From contig CM049315.1 in the NCBI GenBank assembly GCA_026874595.1, positions 16,699,664 to 16,763,663 on the forward strand: a stretch of DNA of 64,000 nt, written 5' to 3'. The translations under genes were made by a program, and so were the position numbers. The notes beneath the pieces are model-generated. The model had not been told where the DNA came from and searched no databases. It saw nothing but the letters and a program-made list of their open reading frames with translations. Positions 25,797-37,379 of this stretch are shown here, in pieces (positions within the stretch are counted from its first letter, which is position 1; every line of letters starts with the position of its first letter). This stretch comes from Sipunculus nudus (lineage: Eukaryota; Annelida; Sipuncula; Golfingiida; Sipunculidae).

Positions 25797-26769
25797 TAAT
25801 TGCATCTTGATTGTCGTGAAGGGATCAGAAATAAAAATAATTATTTTACTTACACTGACGATTGCCCTGACGAGTCAGAGTGATCAATTTCGTAATGTGA
25901 TTATGCAAATAATTCGTTTCAGTAAGACTAAATAAAAAGTGTTATTATAAAATATCTGTCTTGTTCCTTAAGAATAAAATTTGGCATCTTAAAAGGGTGC
26001 AATTTAGTCATTTAAAGCAGTCATTACATTATCAATGTTATGTCGATGTGTGAAACCTTGACGGTGGCCGCTCCGTGCATGTGAGTAAAAATTTACTGCC
26101 TTGTGATGCAAAATTAATTCTGTGTTTTAATATATTGGAAGTCCACCAGGTGTCATTCCTGGTGCTTGTTGTCACTGATCGAGTACTCTGTTCACTAAAC
26201 CAAACATATATAAAGCCCATCGTACGTATTTCAAGTTATATTAGAAATTTAAAAAAATGATATGTCCCCATTTTGGTTAATATCAGAAGTAAAACATCAT
26301 CCAATGTGATTATCGAATTTGTGTGTGGATTTTTGTTTACTGAGAGTTGATAAAAGCCACAACAGGACGCTAACGCCATCTTCTGGCAGTAGAAGACACT
26401 AATACCAGCATGCGCAGCCACCGGCGGCAAATAACATCGATTCTGAACCTCTCAGGGATCTTAATATCTTTGATTAAATAAACATTTATTGATTAAAGAT
26501 ATTATGATTCCCATAATAAAACACGCACACATAAAAAACACCCACATACATACAAACACACCAGAACACACTCGCATGCACATACAAGAAGGTGTTAAGA
26601 TTTTGTCTTGGTTGATTGGTTGGATGGTTGGTAGATTACAAACTTTACTCAGAAATGTAGTTGTTAAACCATAACTATGTCTTTCAGACATTGCCCACTG
26701 AACAATATTTTGCTTCTTGATTCATGAAGCATATAAACGTACGAAGAGCTGCAGTATTATGGCATGCAA
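25797..26769. other. No gene recognised
   Basis: AT-rich sequence with short CA-rich tracts near 26520-26580. A short G+C-richer patch with GCATGCGCAG lies at 26409-26418, but no coding frame is supported. Confidence 0.5.
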
Positions 26770-28396
26770 TAGTGGTGTGCCAATTAATCGATTATTTTGA
26801 TAACTGGTTGTTTTCTTTTATCATCAATTAAATTTGTTGCATTTTTGCATAATCGATCACAAATTATTATGTATGTGGATGTAAAGAATTCATATTAACA
26901 AAAGAAATATTCTTATCCAGTCAGACAAACAGTAATGGCACTTAGTAGCAAACAGCATTAAAACTTATGCTTGTGCAGCAAACAAGAGTCAGAAACTTGG
27001 CTATAACCTTGATCTTTCATCTACATCATGTAGACTGAATATACTCGATCAATATTCTAGGTATACGGTCGAACCTCTATAATGTGGGCACCCTTGGGAA
27101 TGAGCCAAACCGCCCATTTTATATAGTGGTGCCCAATTTATTTAGGTAATAGCTTCCACATTCAGTGCTGCCACCTACTTTGAAATAAAACTATAGTTTC
27201 TCCACTTTTAGAGAATCGGCACTTCATTAACTTTATACATGTACATTCTTCCTGTTTTAAACATAAAGGTTAATAAGTAAACATTTATTATGATTAATAT
27301 ATCTGTGTGTGGGTGGGTGTGTGTGTGATTGTGTGTGTAATAAACTATAGCGATGGACAAAATCTACAAGCATTGATCCTGTTATATAAATCTTTCTAAT
27401 ATTTGGAAAAATTACCCAATGCATCCTTGAATATATCATACTGTCTTACAAACTTTCTGTAAGACAAGCAACTCTCTGAATCTGTGAACAGGTACATCTT
27501 TATATTTCAGTCTGCGGTTGATATTTTATGTGTGGACAGTAATAGTGAATATGACACAGAAAACATGCGAATGTCCAGTGTTTGGTGTTGATAATCCAGT
27601 GCACCTGCAAATTAAAAATTGCACTGAGACAGGGGAACCTTACCCTATTACCTGATCTCAGAGTATCGAGTAATTGGGTGCATGAGCAGGTTATCCCCTC
27701 ATGGTATTTGCTACAGCAGTTTCTTTTCTTCGTTGACAAAAGAAGGTCTATATTGACTGTAAGATCAAGGTATGCCTATCAGTCCAGTGTGAGTGGCTAC
27801 TGAGTGTTACATTCTCTGCTGGCTATATTCATCACAGAAACAGCCGGGTCAGCCTGGGCTGAGGTCTGACCATACTGAGCAGGCACATCAAAGTAGTCTA
27901 AGTAGTATGCATGGATCCCATGCCTAACCTTGAGTCAAGAAGGCTATTATTATGAATATGCAATAAGACCGACAATACACCTCCGACCTTTGTTCATTTG
28001 TTTGATCATTATCATTAATAGTTGAAATATAAATATTTAATAATATATTAATAAAATTATTAAAAAATCACAATATAAAGCTCCTACAGTTTAAATTGGA
28101 ATTCACTTCAACTGGGATAATCGATTAAGTGCCCACTTAACAGAATATAGAGGTGCCCACATTAGCTTAACATAATAAAGAGAAGAAAAAATGGTAATGT
28201 CCAAAAAGTACACATTTTATAGAGGTACCCACTTTATAGAGGTGCCCACTAAGACAGATTTGACTGTAATTGTATAAAGCTAATTTCATGAAAAATATAA
28301 AAGGTACATAAAATATTCGATTATTAATAGATTTTCGGTCGTTTGCGCTCTATCAGTCATCGAACATGATTTTACAACCAAAACCGACCATCAGTA

Positions 28397-28401
<5 letters not shown>
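26770..28401 (+). repeat. ATCGATTA-rich repeat, copy 1, split by a nested TIR element
   Basis: It begins TAGTGGTGTGCCAATTAATC and ends near CAGTATGCAT. Excluding the nested element at 27066-28266, it is about 429 bp. The uninterrupted copy at 32791-33235 is 445 bp and has the same two ends: TAGTGATGTGCCGGTTAATC, and AGGTACATAAAATAATCGAT leading to TGATATGCAT. The length match after removing the insert supports the nesting. Confidence 0.7.
27066..28266. mobile_element. 1.2-kb TIR element nested in the ATCGATTA repeat
   Basis: The ends are imperfect inverted repeats: CGGTCGAACCTCTATAATGT then GGGCACC on the left, and (reverse complement) CAGTCAAATCTGTCTTAGTG then GGCACC on the right. TA lies on both sides (27064-27065, 28267-28268). 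Internal echoes of the end motif (TATAGAGGT.CCCA) lie at 28152-28163, 28220-28231 and 28236-28247. No transposase frame is left, so it is a non-autonomous or gutted Tc1/mariner/pogo-type element. Confidence 0.6.
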
Positions 28402-28488
<87 letters not shown>

Positions 28489-28734
28489 ACTGGAGTTTTC
28501 CCCGCTGACATAAAACACAGTCTGCTGGCCCACGTGTAATCATGTTATCATTCCCCCACTATTCGGAGAATAATATTTATATATTTCGAATGAAATATAT
28601 TAATAAATAGAATTATAGACTTTAGTTCCATGTTTGAGTTTACCAAGAAATATTATATATCTAAACCTATTTTAGAAATAACCTTTACTGAAAACATAAT
28701 ATCTTATTTTCTAAAACCTTGTACTTAATTGTAA
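28402..28734. repeat. (TA)n microsatellite followed by AT-rich sequence
   Basis: TA units extend to about 28490 with few interruptions and start directly at the end of the ATCGATTA repeat. The remainder is AT-rich with nothing recognised. Confidence 0.8.
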
Positions 28735-28910
28735 TATGTTTGAAATATGATTAAGTATAAATATTTGAAGTGTCATACAGATTATAATGTATTTGAAATG
28801 TGTTAAACAGACGCTAAATATATATATATATTTATATGGGGGAGGTGTTTGCATGTGTGTCATCCCCCATCCTGGAAGATAAATTGATGCCACTGCATGA
28901 ATGACTCACG
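28735..28910 (-). repeat. Inverted copy of the 7.07-7.69 kb repeat
   Basis: On the minus strand, the text giving ASIYLPGWG, a C/G-run junction, a TA tract and ACACATTTCAAATACATTAT appear in the same order as at 7350-7690. The open frame is shared because the repeat is shared, not because it is a gene. Confidence 0.6.
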
Positions 28911-29516
28911 GTATTTTCTGAGTGATTTTCCTTCTTCTAAAGCGTTTCCTTCTTGACAATAGTACAAAAAAGTACGTTCTTTTCTATTAATGCCAATATA
29001 TATGTATTATTTTTTAACACCTTACTGACGTCAGAGCCAAACGGGAACAATGGTGACTTTCATTTCAAAGTTCAAGTTTCACTTCAAACACCTCCAGTTC
29101 TTACATGAACTGCATTCCGCTGATGTCGAGGGAAGGAGCGGTCATTGTGTTAAATTCTATAATGCGTGTGATAAGCATGAAATCTTTTTATCTGGGAAAT
29201 CTGTTAATTAAGGAGATTACTTGTTACTAAATATCACGCAAAAAGATTTGGAATGTATCTGTATCTTTAAGATATCTTAAACTAAGAGAAGCCAGTTTAT
29301 TTGTAAAAACATTTGATAACTCTTTCAGGAAAATTAAAAAAAAACATCAACCAAGTAAACAAATCTAGGAAAATATATTGACTCGCTACCTCGAAGGAGA
29401 ATACAATAATAATGTGTTTCATCTGAAAGTGAACCTACAAATGCATGAGCTCTCCACTGAATCATTGGGTTTTCTGGGCTCTCACTTCGGTGATGAAGCC
29501 ATACAATGATACGCCG
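28911..29516. other. No gene recognised
   Basis: AT-rich non-coding sequence without identifiable repeats. Confidence 0.5.
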
Positions 29517-29523
29517 CAGAAGT

Positions 29524-29732
29524 GGATCCAGGGGGAGAGTCCAAGGGGTCCTGCTTCTCCCTTTTTCAACCGCCGCAACCTTTTTTTCAAGGGTTTCAGA
29601 TCAATTTCTGAGGCCTGATCCTCCCCCCCCCCCCCGCCCCCGCCTTTTTCGGAACTGGGATCATTTTTTTAGGTTTTGTGATTTAGTCCTCTTGGGTTGG
29701 GCCCCTCTTTTTTTCAAAATCCTAGATCCGCC
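29524..29732 (+). mobile_element. C-tract dispersed repeat family, copy 4, with a target duplication
   Basis: It starts GGATCCAGGGGGAGAGTCC and ends TTCAAAATCCTAGATCCGCC, so the ends are partly inverted (GGATCCAGG, CCTAGATCC). CAGAAGT is present directly on both sides (29517-29523 and 29733-29739), which looks like a 7-bp target duplication. This is the most complete copy and defines the family length at about 209 bp. No coding capacity. Confidence 0.65.
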
Positions 29733-29739
29733 CAGAAGT

Positions 29740-30550
29740 ATCTCTCTAAGAAAGCACTGGGTGCGACCAGTTGGTAGTATATAACAGAGCCGAGTCAGCA
29801 CAAATGAATGTGATTTATATAACCCTGTTTTCTATTCGGGATCATCCCCGTGGGAGTGCTGCTGTGGCCTTTCTTCCGGGTCTTGCAAGTATGTTAAGCA
29901 CCTTACCTCCAACACAGGTAACTTAATTAAACCTGAACAGGTGTGCCACTTACAGGCTGTAAACAACTGATTCATGTCATCTTACGGCTTCTGCCTGGTA
30001 GTAAATAAGACATATATGCGGTGTACATCTATACAGATGTCTAATTGCTGAATCCGAAGGATGACTGACCTACTGAAGGTTCTGCTTGTAAATATGTTTA
30101 TTGATACAAGAGTAAAGGTGACGAGTCTCACAAATACATGCATGTCTAATCATATACGAAGTACGCGTGACTCCGGATGCCGAGCTGGCGCGTGAGACTG
30201 CAGCACCATATTCACGCGCATATACATCATAACATGATGTACTGGGCCAAAGAAAAAATACGTATACATTTGTATAATGTATCATTATATATAAAATATA
30301 TTATATTATAAAAGTGTATGACCGTATACATGAGGGAATATTCCTTGATAACGTTCCAGAATCCGAATTACGTGCTGGATTCACACCAAAATCTAATCCA
30401 TTCTTCATTGGCCCATTCCTGAATTACCCTAAAATGATTGCGTGAGTAATATTGAAAAAATACAAACACTCACACACAAACGAACGGGGATACCCTCTTG
30501 ATGAAGGCAATTAAAGGCTAAAGATGATCCTTAACATGAAAACACACTAA
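29740..30550. other. No gene recognised
   Basis: Mixed-composition non-coding sequence leading into the minisatellite. I see nothing specific in it. Confidence 0.5.
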
Positions 30551-32090
30551 AAGATACTTCAGGGAAGGGCCGGTATACGGCATTTCTAACATGGACAGAT
30601 ACTGCAGGGAAGGGCCGGTATACGGCACGTCTAACATGGACAGATACTGCAGGGATGGCCGGTATACGGCACGTCCAACATGGACAGATACTGCAGAGTA
30701 GGGCCGGTATACGGCACGTCTAACATGGACATGTAGATACTGCAGAGAAGGGCCGGTATACGGCATGTCTAACATGGACAGATACTGCAGGGAAGGGCCG
30801 GTATACGGCATGTCTAACATGGACAGATACTGCAAGGAAGGGCCGGTATACAGCATGTCTAACATGGAAATATACTGCAGGGAAGGGCCAGTATACGGCA
30901 CGTCTAACATGGACATGTAGATACTGCAGGGAAGGGCCGGTATACGGCATGTCTAACATGGACAGATACTGCAGGGAAGGGCCGGTATACGGCACGTCTA
31001 ACATGGAAATATACTACAGGAAAGGGCCGGTATACGGCACGTCTAACATGGACATGTAGATATTGCAGGGAAGGGCCGGTATACGGCATGTCTAACATGG
31101 ACAGATACTGCAGGGATGGGCCGGTATACGGCACGTCTAACATGGAAAAACACTGCAGGAAAGGGCCGGTATACGGCACGTCTAACATGGATATGTAGAT
31201 ACTGCAGAGAAGGGCCGGTATACGGCATGTCTAACATGGACAGATACTGCAGGGAAGGGCCGGTATACGGCATGTCTAACATGGACAGATACTGCAGGGA
31301 AGGGCCGGTATACGGCATTGCTAACATGGACATGTAGATACCGCAGGGAAGGGCCGGTATACGGCATGTCTAACATGGACAGATACTGCAGGGAAGGGCC
31401 GGTATACGGCACGTCTAACATGGAAATATACTGCAGGAAAGGGCCGGTATACGGCACGTCTAACATGGACATGTAGATACTGCAGGGAAGGGCCGGTATA
31501 CGGCATGTCTAACATGGACAGATACTTCAGGGAAGGGCCGGTATACGGCACGTCTAACATGGAAATATACTGCAGGAAAGGGCTGGTATAACATGGACAT
31601 GTAGATACTGCAGGGAAGGGCCGCTATACGGCATGTCTAACATGGACAGATTGTGCAGGGAGAGCCGGTATACGGCAGGTCTAACATGGAAGGGTACTGC
31701 AGGGAAGGGCCGATAAACGGCACGTCTAACATGGACAGATACTGCAGAGAAGGGCCGTTATACGGCACATCTAACATGGAAAGATACTGCAGGGATGGGC
31801 CGGTATACGGCACATCTAACATGGAAAGATACTGCAGGGATGGGCCGGTATACGGCACGTCTAACATGGAAAGATACCGCAGGGATGGGCCGGTATACGG
31901 CACGTCTAACATGGAAAGATACTGCAGGGATGGGCCGGTATACGGCACGTCTAACATGGACATGTAGATACTGCAGGGAAGGGCCGCTATACGGCATGTC
32001 TAACATGGACAGATTGTGCAGGGAGAGCCGGTATACGGCACGTCTAACATGGACAGATACTGCAGGGATTGGCCGGTATACAGCACGTCT
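30551..32090. repeat. Minisatellite: 34 units of about 45 bp with a 139-bp higher-order period
   Basis: The consensus unit starts GGACAGATACTGCAGGGAAG, continues GGCCGGTATACGGCATGTCT and ends AACAT (45 bp). Eight units carry a 4-bp addition (GGACATGTAGATAC, 49 bp), and another class starts GGAAATATAC. From unit 9 to unit 24, the order long, standard, GGAAATATAC-type repeats with a three-unit period of 139 bp (49+45+45), with one departure at units 15-17. One unit near 31560 has an internal deletion. Because 45 is a multiple of 3 and the unit has no stop in several frames, both strands show overlapping 15-residue-repeat open frames (MLDMPYTGPSLQYLS type). Each frame is broken by the 4-bp units, so no gene is called. 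Confidence 0.95.
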
Positions 32091-32681
32091 TCTTTGGATC
32101 ATTTATAGTTATATATTATTTTGTAGTGATAAAGGTCTGATTTTTTATTCACCTGTATATATTACGTAAGACCAACATTCGATCATTAAACACTTCTATA
32201 TTTCCAACACCTACGTATACCCAACCATTAAACATCTTCCCATATTTCAAAAGCCTCATGCATGCTACATGTGTAGGACACGCATAAATTTTAGTTAATA
32301 ATCTGCTTGAATTTACTAGCAAAGAAGCAACAACAGAAAATTGTTATTTTGTTTACTGTATAAGACCCACGAAAAAAGGTATAATTTTGGTATAAAGATA
32401 TTATCTCTTATCACCAGCAACATTAACACTATATCATATGACCCAGTTTTGCAGCTTACCAAACCATACTTCCAAAGTGTAATCCCCCTCAAAGGGAAAT
32501 TAAATGTGATTGACACTTCAGGGATGTACTGTCAGCCTCATCGCCTCAACATCCATTAAATAAGGGCTGCCATGATGACGTCATCGTCTACACATGAAGC
32601 CATACATTTTTTTTCGTTAAACACGTGAACTGACATATTCATTATCACGGAAAACCTGCTGAGGCTACTTTACACACACAC

Positions 32682-32720
<39 letters not shown>

Positions 32721-32790
32721 AGAGGTAATATATGAGAGAGAGTGCTGTTGGTGTATAGATATGTATGTGTGAGTGTGCATCAGATGATAT
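32091..32790. other. No gene recognised; (GA)n at 32684-32716
   Basis: AT-rich sequence with a GA microsatellite. The open frames of 66-72 codons on both strands look like chance. Confidence 0.55.
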
Positions 32791-33235
32791 TAGTGATGTG
32801 CCGGTTAATCGATTATATCGATGATTGGTCATTTTCTTTCATCGTCGATTAAATTGACTGCGCCGTCAAATAATCGATGAAAGACGATTATTAATGCGCA
32901 TTAATGCAAAGATATCATATTTCCAGAAAAAAAATAAATCCTGTCAGAGATATATAAAAGTAGGAACATATTAAGTATTGAACAGCATTGATACTGAACC
33001 ATGGTAGGGAACAATTCACCTGGCTGTCACCTTTACTTTGTTACCTGATGTACAAGTCATGCAGACAAATTTACTCGGCCGGTCAGAAGTTCAGGTATCA
33101 TTCTATTCTATACAGTAAATTGAATGGTTATATTGAAGGTACATAAAATAATCGATTAATGATCGATCGTTTTATTTCTTTTTAATCGTCTAATATAATT
33201 TTACAACATTTTCTACCTATATAGTTGATATGCAT
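32791..33235 (+). repeat. ATCGATTA-rich repeat, copy 2 (uninterrupted)
   Basis: It has the same start (TAGTGATGTGCCGGTTAATC) and end block (AGGTACATAAAATAATCGAT ... TGATATGCAT) as 26770-28401. ATCGAT/TCGATTA motifs cluster at both ends in both orientations, as in a TIR element. It serves as the empty-site reference for the nested element at 27066-28266. Confidence 0.65.
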
Positions 33236-33410
33236 GTGTAATTGTGTGCGTTCACACAAGTCTGAAAGTGCGTGCGTTGTGTGCGCTAATGGGTAGATGT
33301 GTGCAAAAGCAAGGGCATTCGGTGGCTAATGCGAAAAACAATGTATGCGCCATGCACATGCATACCGCATGCGCGCGTGAGTGCGCGATCGATCATTTTT
33401 CTGCCATTTA
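33236..33410. other. Alternating purine-pyrimidine stretch rich in GTGCG/TGCGC
   Basis: The stretch 33240-33390 has repeated TGTGCG, GTGCGTGCG and ATGCGCGCG, with several CpG. It may favour Z-DNA; this is a composition remark only. Confidence 0.4.
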
Positions 33411-33590
33411 GCACAGTCGCTCGAATCCCTATTTGTGGATGTTTTTATCGAGAAATGGACGAAAATGTGCACTAGATATGAATACATATAGTAGTGCTTT
33501 ACGTAGGAGATATAGCATGTATCACTAAGGAGGTGTAATTTGCACTGTTTCTACCCATTTCCCCTGAAATAGGGATTCGAGCGACTGTGC
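33411..33590. mobile_element. MITE: 180 bp, perfect 24-bp terminal inverted repeats
   Basis: The left end GCACAGTCGCTCGAATCCCT plus ATTT (33411-33434) is the exact reverse complement of 33567-33590. ATTTA flanks both sides (33406-33410, 33591-33595), a likely 5-bp target duplication. There is no coding capacity. I cannot assign the superfamily. Confidence 0.8.
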
Positions 33591-34069
33591 ATTTAGCCAC
33601 AACTGGAACAGAGAAAAAAGAAGACAAAACAAAGAAAAAAAAACAGCTGACGAACAGTCTAAATTTATCAAATCAAGGTAAATATTTATTTTGATTTAAA
33701 TATTTATTTTGATTTGTTTATTCACTGAAAGCATTCACAGTAATGGAACTCCCATTTACATGCAAAAACGCCCCTCTCTCTCCGTGTGTGTGTGTGTTTG
33801 CGCGAAAAATGAGGAAAACTGAGAAATATAGAAATAGGAGAAATAGAGAAAATTAGGAAACATATACATGTATGTCCTATGTTTAAGGAAAGAAAAAAAC
33901 TAAAATGCATGTGCTATAAAATAATATGATTTATTTATATATAGTCTCACCCGGATGATTATTAAATATGTGTAACCATTCTTAAGTACAATGAATGCAT
34001 CTAGAGGTGGTTTGTAGATAAATGCTGGTCGATGTTAAAAGGTATCAATAGCTTAAACCTTAAAATAAG

Positions 34070-34126
<57 letters not shown>

Positions 34127-36253
34127 GGTGGAAACACTATCACTGTTTTGAAACACTTGGTATAACTGTAAAGGGAGTGACCTCTCAGTCTAAAAAAAAT
34201 CATTGCATGATAATCTTTAAGAAGCGAAAACAGGTCAACAAAATATCTTATGAAACCTTCTGAACAGTGTCATGTAAATTTCGTGATCTTTTTTCGTCAG
34301 GTATATGCATATATATACCTTTACATCACAAATTATCACCAGTTTTAACTTGTCTGCGTCACGTTTGCATAACATGAACATGTTCGTGATAAAATAATTA
34401 CACTACTTGTCGAGTTATCCGGCTCTGTGTTAATCTGACACTTTACATGTTTATCTATCTATGTGTCCGTCAGTTCGTCCTTCTGTCTGTCCGTCCCTAT
34501 ATATCAGTAAGGTTTATCCACTTTCAGCGTGGGAAAGCTTTGTATAGATAAAGCCAAAGACACCTGTACTGCCGGTATATTACTGACCAACTGAGGGAGG
34601 GGAGGTCCGCTATCAACGATATCGAACACACAGCTATAAATATGTCGTACACACCAGGACAACGTCACGGCCGGCTTCACAGTACAACCCCTGGCGGGGC
34701 CTGGCTAAAAGGACCGAACGCCCTGAGGTGTCAGGTAGTTATATCAACTCCACCACAAATATGTTCAATAAAAGTTAATAAAAAGTCTAGGGGGAAGTAG
34801 GCAGGTTATCTACACTTTCTTGTGGCTCTGTGTGTGTAATTTTAATTCTCCCCAGGGGGCCGCAATCTGCCGGAGTCGCTGAATGTCAGTTTATAAAGTG
34901 ACATTACCGGCCACGAGGTCACCTAGCTGTCCTTTAATCTAAGGGACTCCCGGGGACTAGCCCGTGGTGATTGTCCCGAGGTGCACCCGTGATAATCTCT
35001 GTTTTTAGCTTTTAATGACTGACACTTGTAGTGGAAATAATAGGCAGAAAAACCAATAAGGAGGAGCCGGGGAAAGTGTATGATTTTCAGGTATGCAGTT
35101 AATTTATGTAAGTGCCCTGTGTATTATTTCATTTGTTATATATATATCGCAGTTTTCAATAGGCAAATAAGCTGAGGCTTAGGCAAAAATGTTGGAGATT
35201 CACTGGTCGTGGTCACGAGTTGACATAACTTACACAAGTTACATCCATACAACGCCGTGGACGAGTGTATCAGTTATTTATCTGCAGGCACTCGCGCAAA
35301 CCAAGAACGGAATGACCGAAAACAAGTTTTTTGTGTACATACTACACACGAAAGGTCAAATATGGCTTTAGTAAATATCATTAAACACCCTTCTTTAGTA
35401 CGCACTTCAAAACTTTCTTGAAACTTCCATCAGTGTACATGTGAACGAGGACCAATGTATGGTGTTTAGTAATATATAAGTGACAGTTAAAACGCTAGAC
35501 ATGTCTGATATTTGAGGTAATTATCGCAAATACAGCGTCATATGAAGATGTTATTTAGCCACCAAAATGTCACAGACCATTTGGTCTTTCCATCGCAGTA
35601 AATCATCCAGTCTAAACATTTAAGTATTTTTGTGTTTTTCTTTTATTATGTGCGACCCTAGTTGAGGGTCGCTCTGCAGATACTTTCCCTTATATGTAGC
35701 GTACATGACTGAGTCGGAGCCCGTCTCAGTCATGATACAGGACACGTCACATGAAATTTTGGAGCTCCCAAAGGGGTTCGCGGGCACCTCTGTCTATTTA
35801 CGTAATTAAATATATTGCTGGTTCCGTAATTATTCTTAACAATCATTTTGAAGGATGTTTAAACCTCCCCAAGTAGAAAGAGAGGCTTATATAGGCGAAT
35901 AGGCGAAATAGCGGTTGATGAGTTTATGTCTGTTTCAGCATTTGGGTTAACATTATAATACATTTGTGCCCGGATGAGCTTTCTCAGGTCTCACTGAGGG
36001 CAAAACCATCGAATTCACTTTTTTGGCAGTGTTTTCATTAATTCGCCTATTTAGCGGACCTTTAAGCATAACAGAAGTCAAAGGTGACAAATCCGAATAT
36101 TTTATTATTTAAAGTTTTGACCTTGACCAAATTTCCAAGACTGTACAATCTGAAACCTATTCTTTAACAAGGTCCAGTTTCAGGTGTCAAGGTGTGGTTG
36201 GAGGAGGTTGCGATCAGGCTTCCGGTGATCGTTTGACAACTGCAAACATTTAG
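33591..36253. other. No gene recognised; (TA)n at 34076-34125 and a G+C-richer segment at 34560-35010
   Basis: The stretch 34440-34500 has degenerate CTGTC units. The stretch 34560-35010 is clearly richer in G+C, without an open frame or a recognised family, and could be a conserved non-coding element. An open frame of 60 codons at 35189 has no support. Confidence 0.5.
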
Positions 36254-36402
36254 GCAAAAAAAAGTATGGTTCACAGGCACCGCCCGCATCAATTTTAACC
36301 CCCCGCATCAAAAAGTTTTATTTTGATTTTCATCTTTCAAGAAGATAAAATAATACAATTTTGAACCAGTTCCTTTGTTATGTAGTGCTTTTTACCTTTT
36401 TT
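36254..36402 (+). repeat. Arm of a palindromic repeat, cut off by the retrotransposon
   Basis: GGCAAAAAAAAGTATGGTTC then ACAGGCACCGCCCGCATC and the following text are the reverse complement of about 44100-44272. The order matches down to CACTACATAAC.AAGGAA. The LTR element sits immediately after it. Confidence 0.7.
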
Positions 36403-36406
36403 AGGA

Positions 36407-37226
36407 TGTTACGGAACCTAATATAAACAGATCATGTATGCGTGATGAACAAAAATTTTGTCAAGGAGATAAAAAAATCAGATTATGTAACACAAGGCCG
36501 CATGAAATGTCTAGGGGAATGAATAAAGAAGTCAGTGTTTTTTAACAAATAACTATAATTTATTCTTAAAACAACCCAACATTACAATACACTAAATCAA
36601 TACAATTAAACAGTATAACAGGGGAATAACAACAAATCAATAAAATCACGTAGTAAAATAAACAATGTGCACGGTACCTGGATACCACCACCGTCACAAC
36701 GATAAGTTTTTAAAGGTATACTCTCGGAGAATGACAGGCCAGTGGAAAGCTCTTGTAACAATCCAGAAAGTAAACTGAAGTCCAAACAAGACTCGTCACA
36801 AAATCCAGGAGAAAGTCTGAAGAAAATCTATAAATGCCGCACTCATCGGATAAGGTCCCAGAAACTGACACACACGCTTCTGCGTCCGCTGGAATCTTCT
36901 CTGCTCCTTCTCTCGGCTCTACAACACAGCCCCTTTATATAACTTTTCACCTCAAGCCGAGAAGCTTCTATTTCTCCATCATTCGAAGAACCTAACACAA
37001 TAAACGGTAAACACGCGTTCAAGATTCATCTAGAAAAACGTTGCTGTGTCTCTACACACCAGGGTCCGCACGTGACTTCGGCCAGGCGAGAAAGCCCAAG
37101 GCTAGCATGACAACGAGAGAGAGTTCAACCAGTACGGATTAAACTGAGAATGTAACAAACGGCCCGGCGAGGGTGTCACAACACGAGTTACGCCCGTGTC
37201 AAACAAGAAAAAGAGCACCTGTAACA
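36407..37226 (-). repeat. 3' LTR of the retrotransposon (820 bp)
   Basis: On the minus strand it begins TGTTACAGGTGCTC and ends GGTTCCGTAACA. A TATA-type box (TATATAAAG, minus, about 36934-36942) and AATAAA in the second half suggest promoter and polyadenylation signals. The open frames of about 66 codons over it are LTR sequence, not genes. Confidence 0.9.
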
Positions 37227-37237
37227 CTCGCCCTCCT
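37227..37237 (-). other. Polypurine tract
   Basis: AGGAGGGCGAG abuts the 3' LTR on the minus strand, where plus-strand DNA synthesis of an LTR element is primed. One C interrupts the purines. Confidence 0.7.
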
Positions 37238-37244
37238 GTAAGAA

Positions 37245-37277
37245 AAAAAGAAAGTTTTCTCGGAAAACTTTCTTTTT
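37245..37277 (-). other. Perfect 15-bp hairpin next to the polypurine tract
   Basis: The arms 37245-37259 (AAAAAGAAAGTTTTC) and 37263-37277 (GAAAACTTTCTTTTT) pair without mismatch around a 3-nt loop, 8 bases inside the polypurine tract. It is intact in an otherwise decayed copy. Confidence 0.75.
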
Positions 37278-37379
37278 GCGATCACAATCACTAAATTTTT
37301 ACAACATCTCAAAAATCATCTTATTTAACAACATAACATAAATATCAACATTAACAACATTTCATAAACATTTCGATAA

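Noticed and set aside
25618-25935. 105-codon frame
   Set aside because: Its first half is a CAGTG-ended TIR element and its second half is ordinary AT-rich sequence.
30551-32090. CRISPR-like array
   Set aside because: Units are contiguous 45-bp repeats with no unique spacers, in an animal genome.
30518-32169. Overlapping 73-132 codon repeat-protein frames on both strands (MLDMPYTGPSLQYLS type)
   Set aside because: They arise because the 45-bp minisatellite unit is a multiple of three without stops. The 4-bp-longer units shift the frame every few repeats, and both strands are equally open.
33420-33445. tRNA B-box-like TCGAATCCC
   Set aside because: It is part of the perfect inverted end of a MITE; no A box or cloverleaf can be formed around it.
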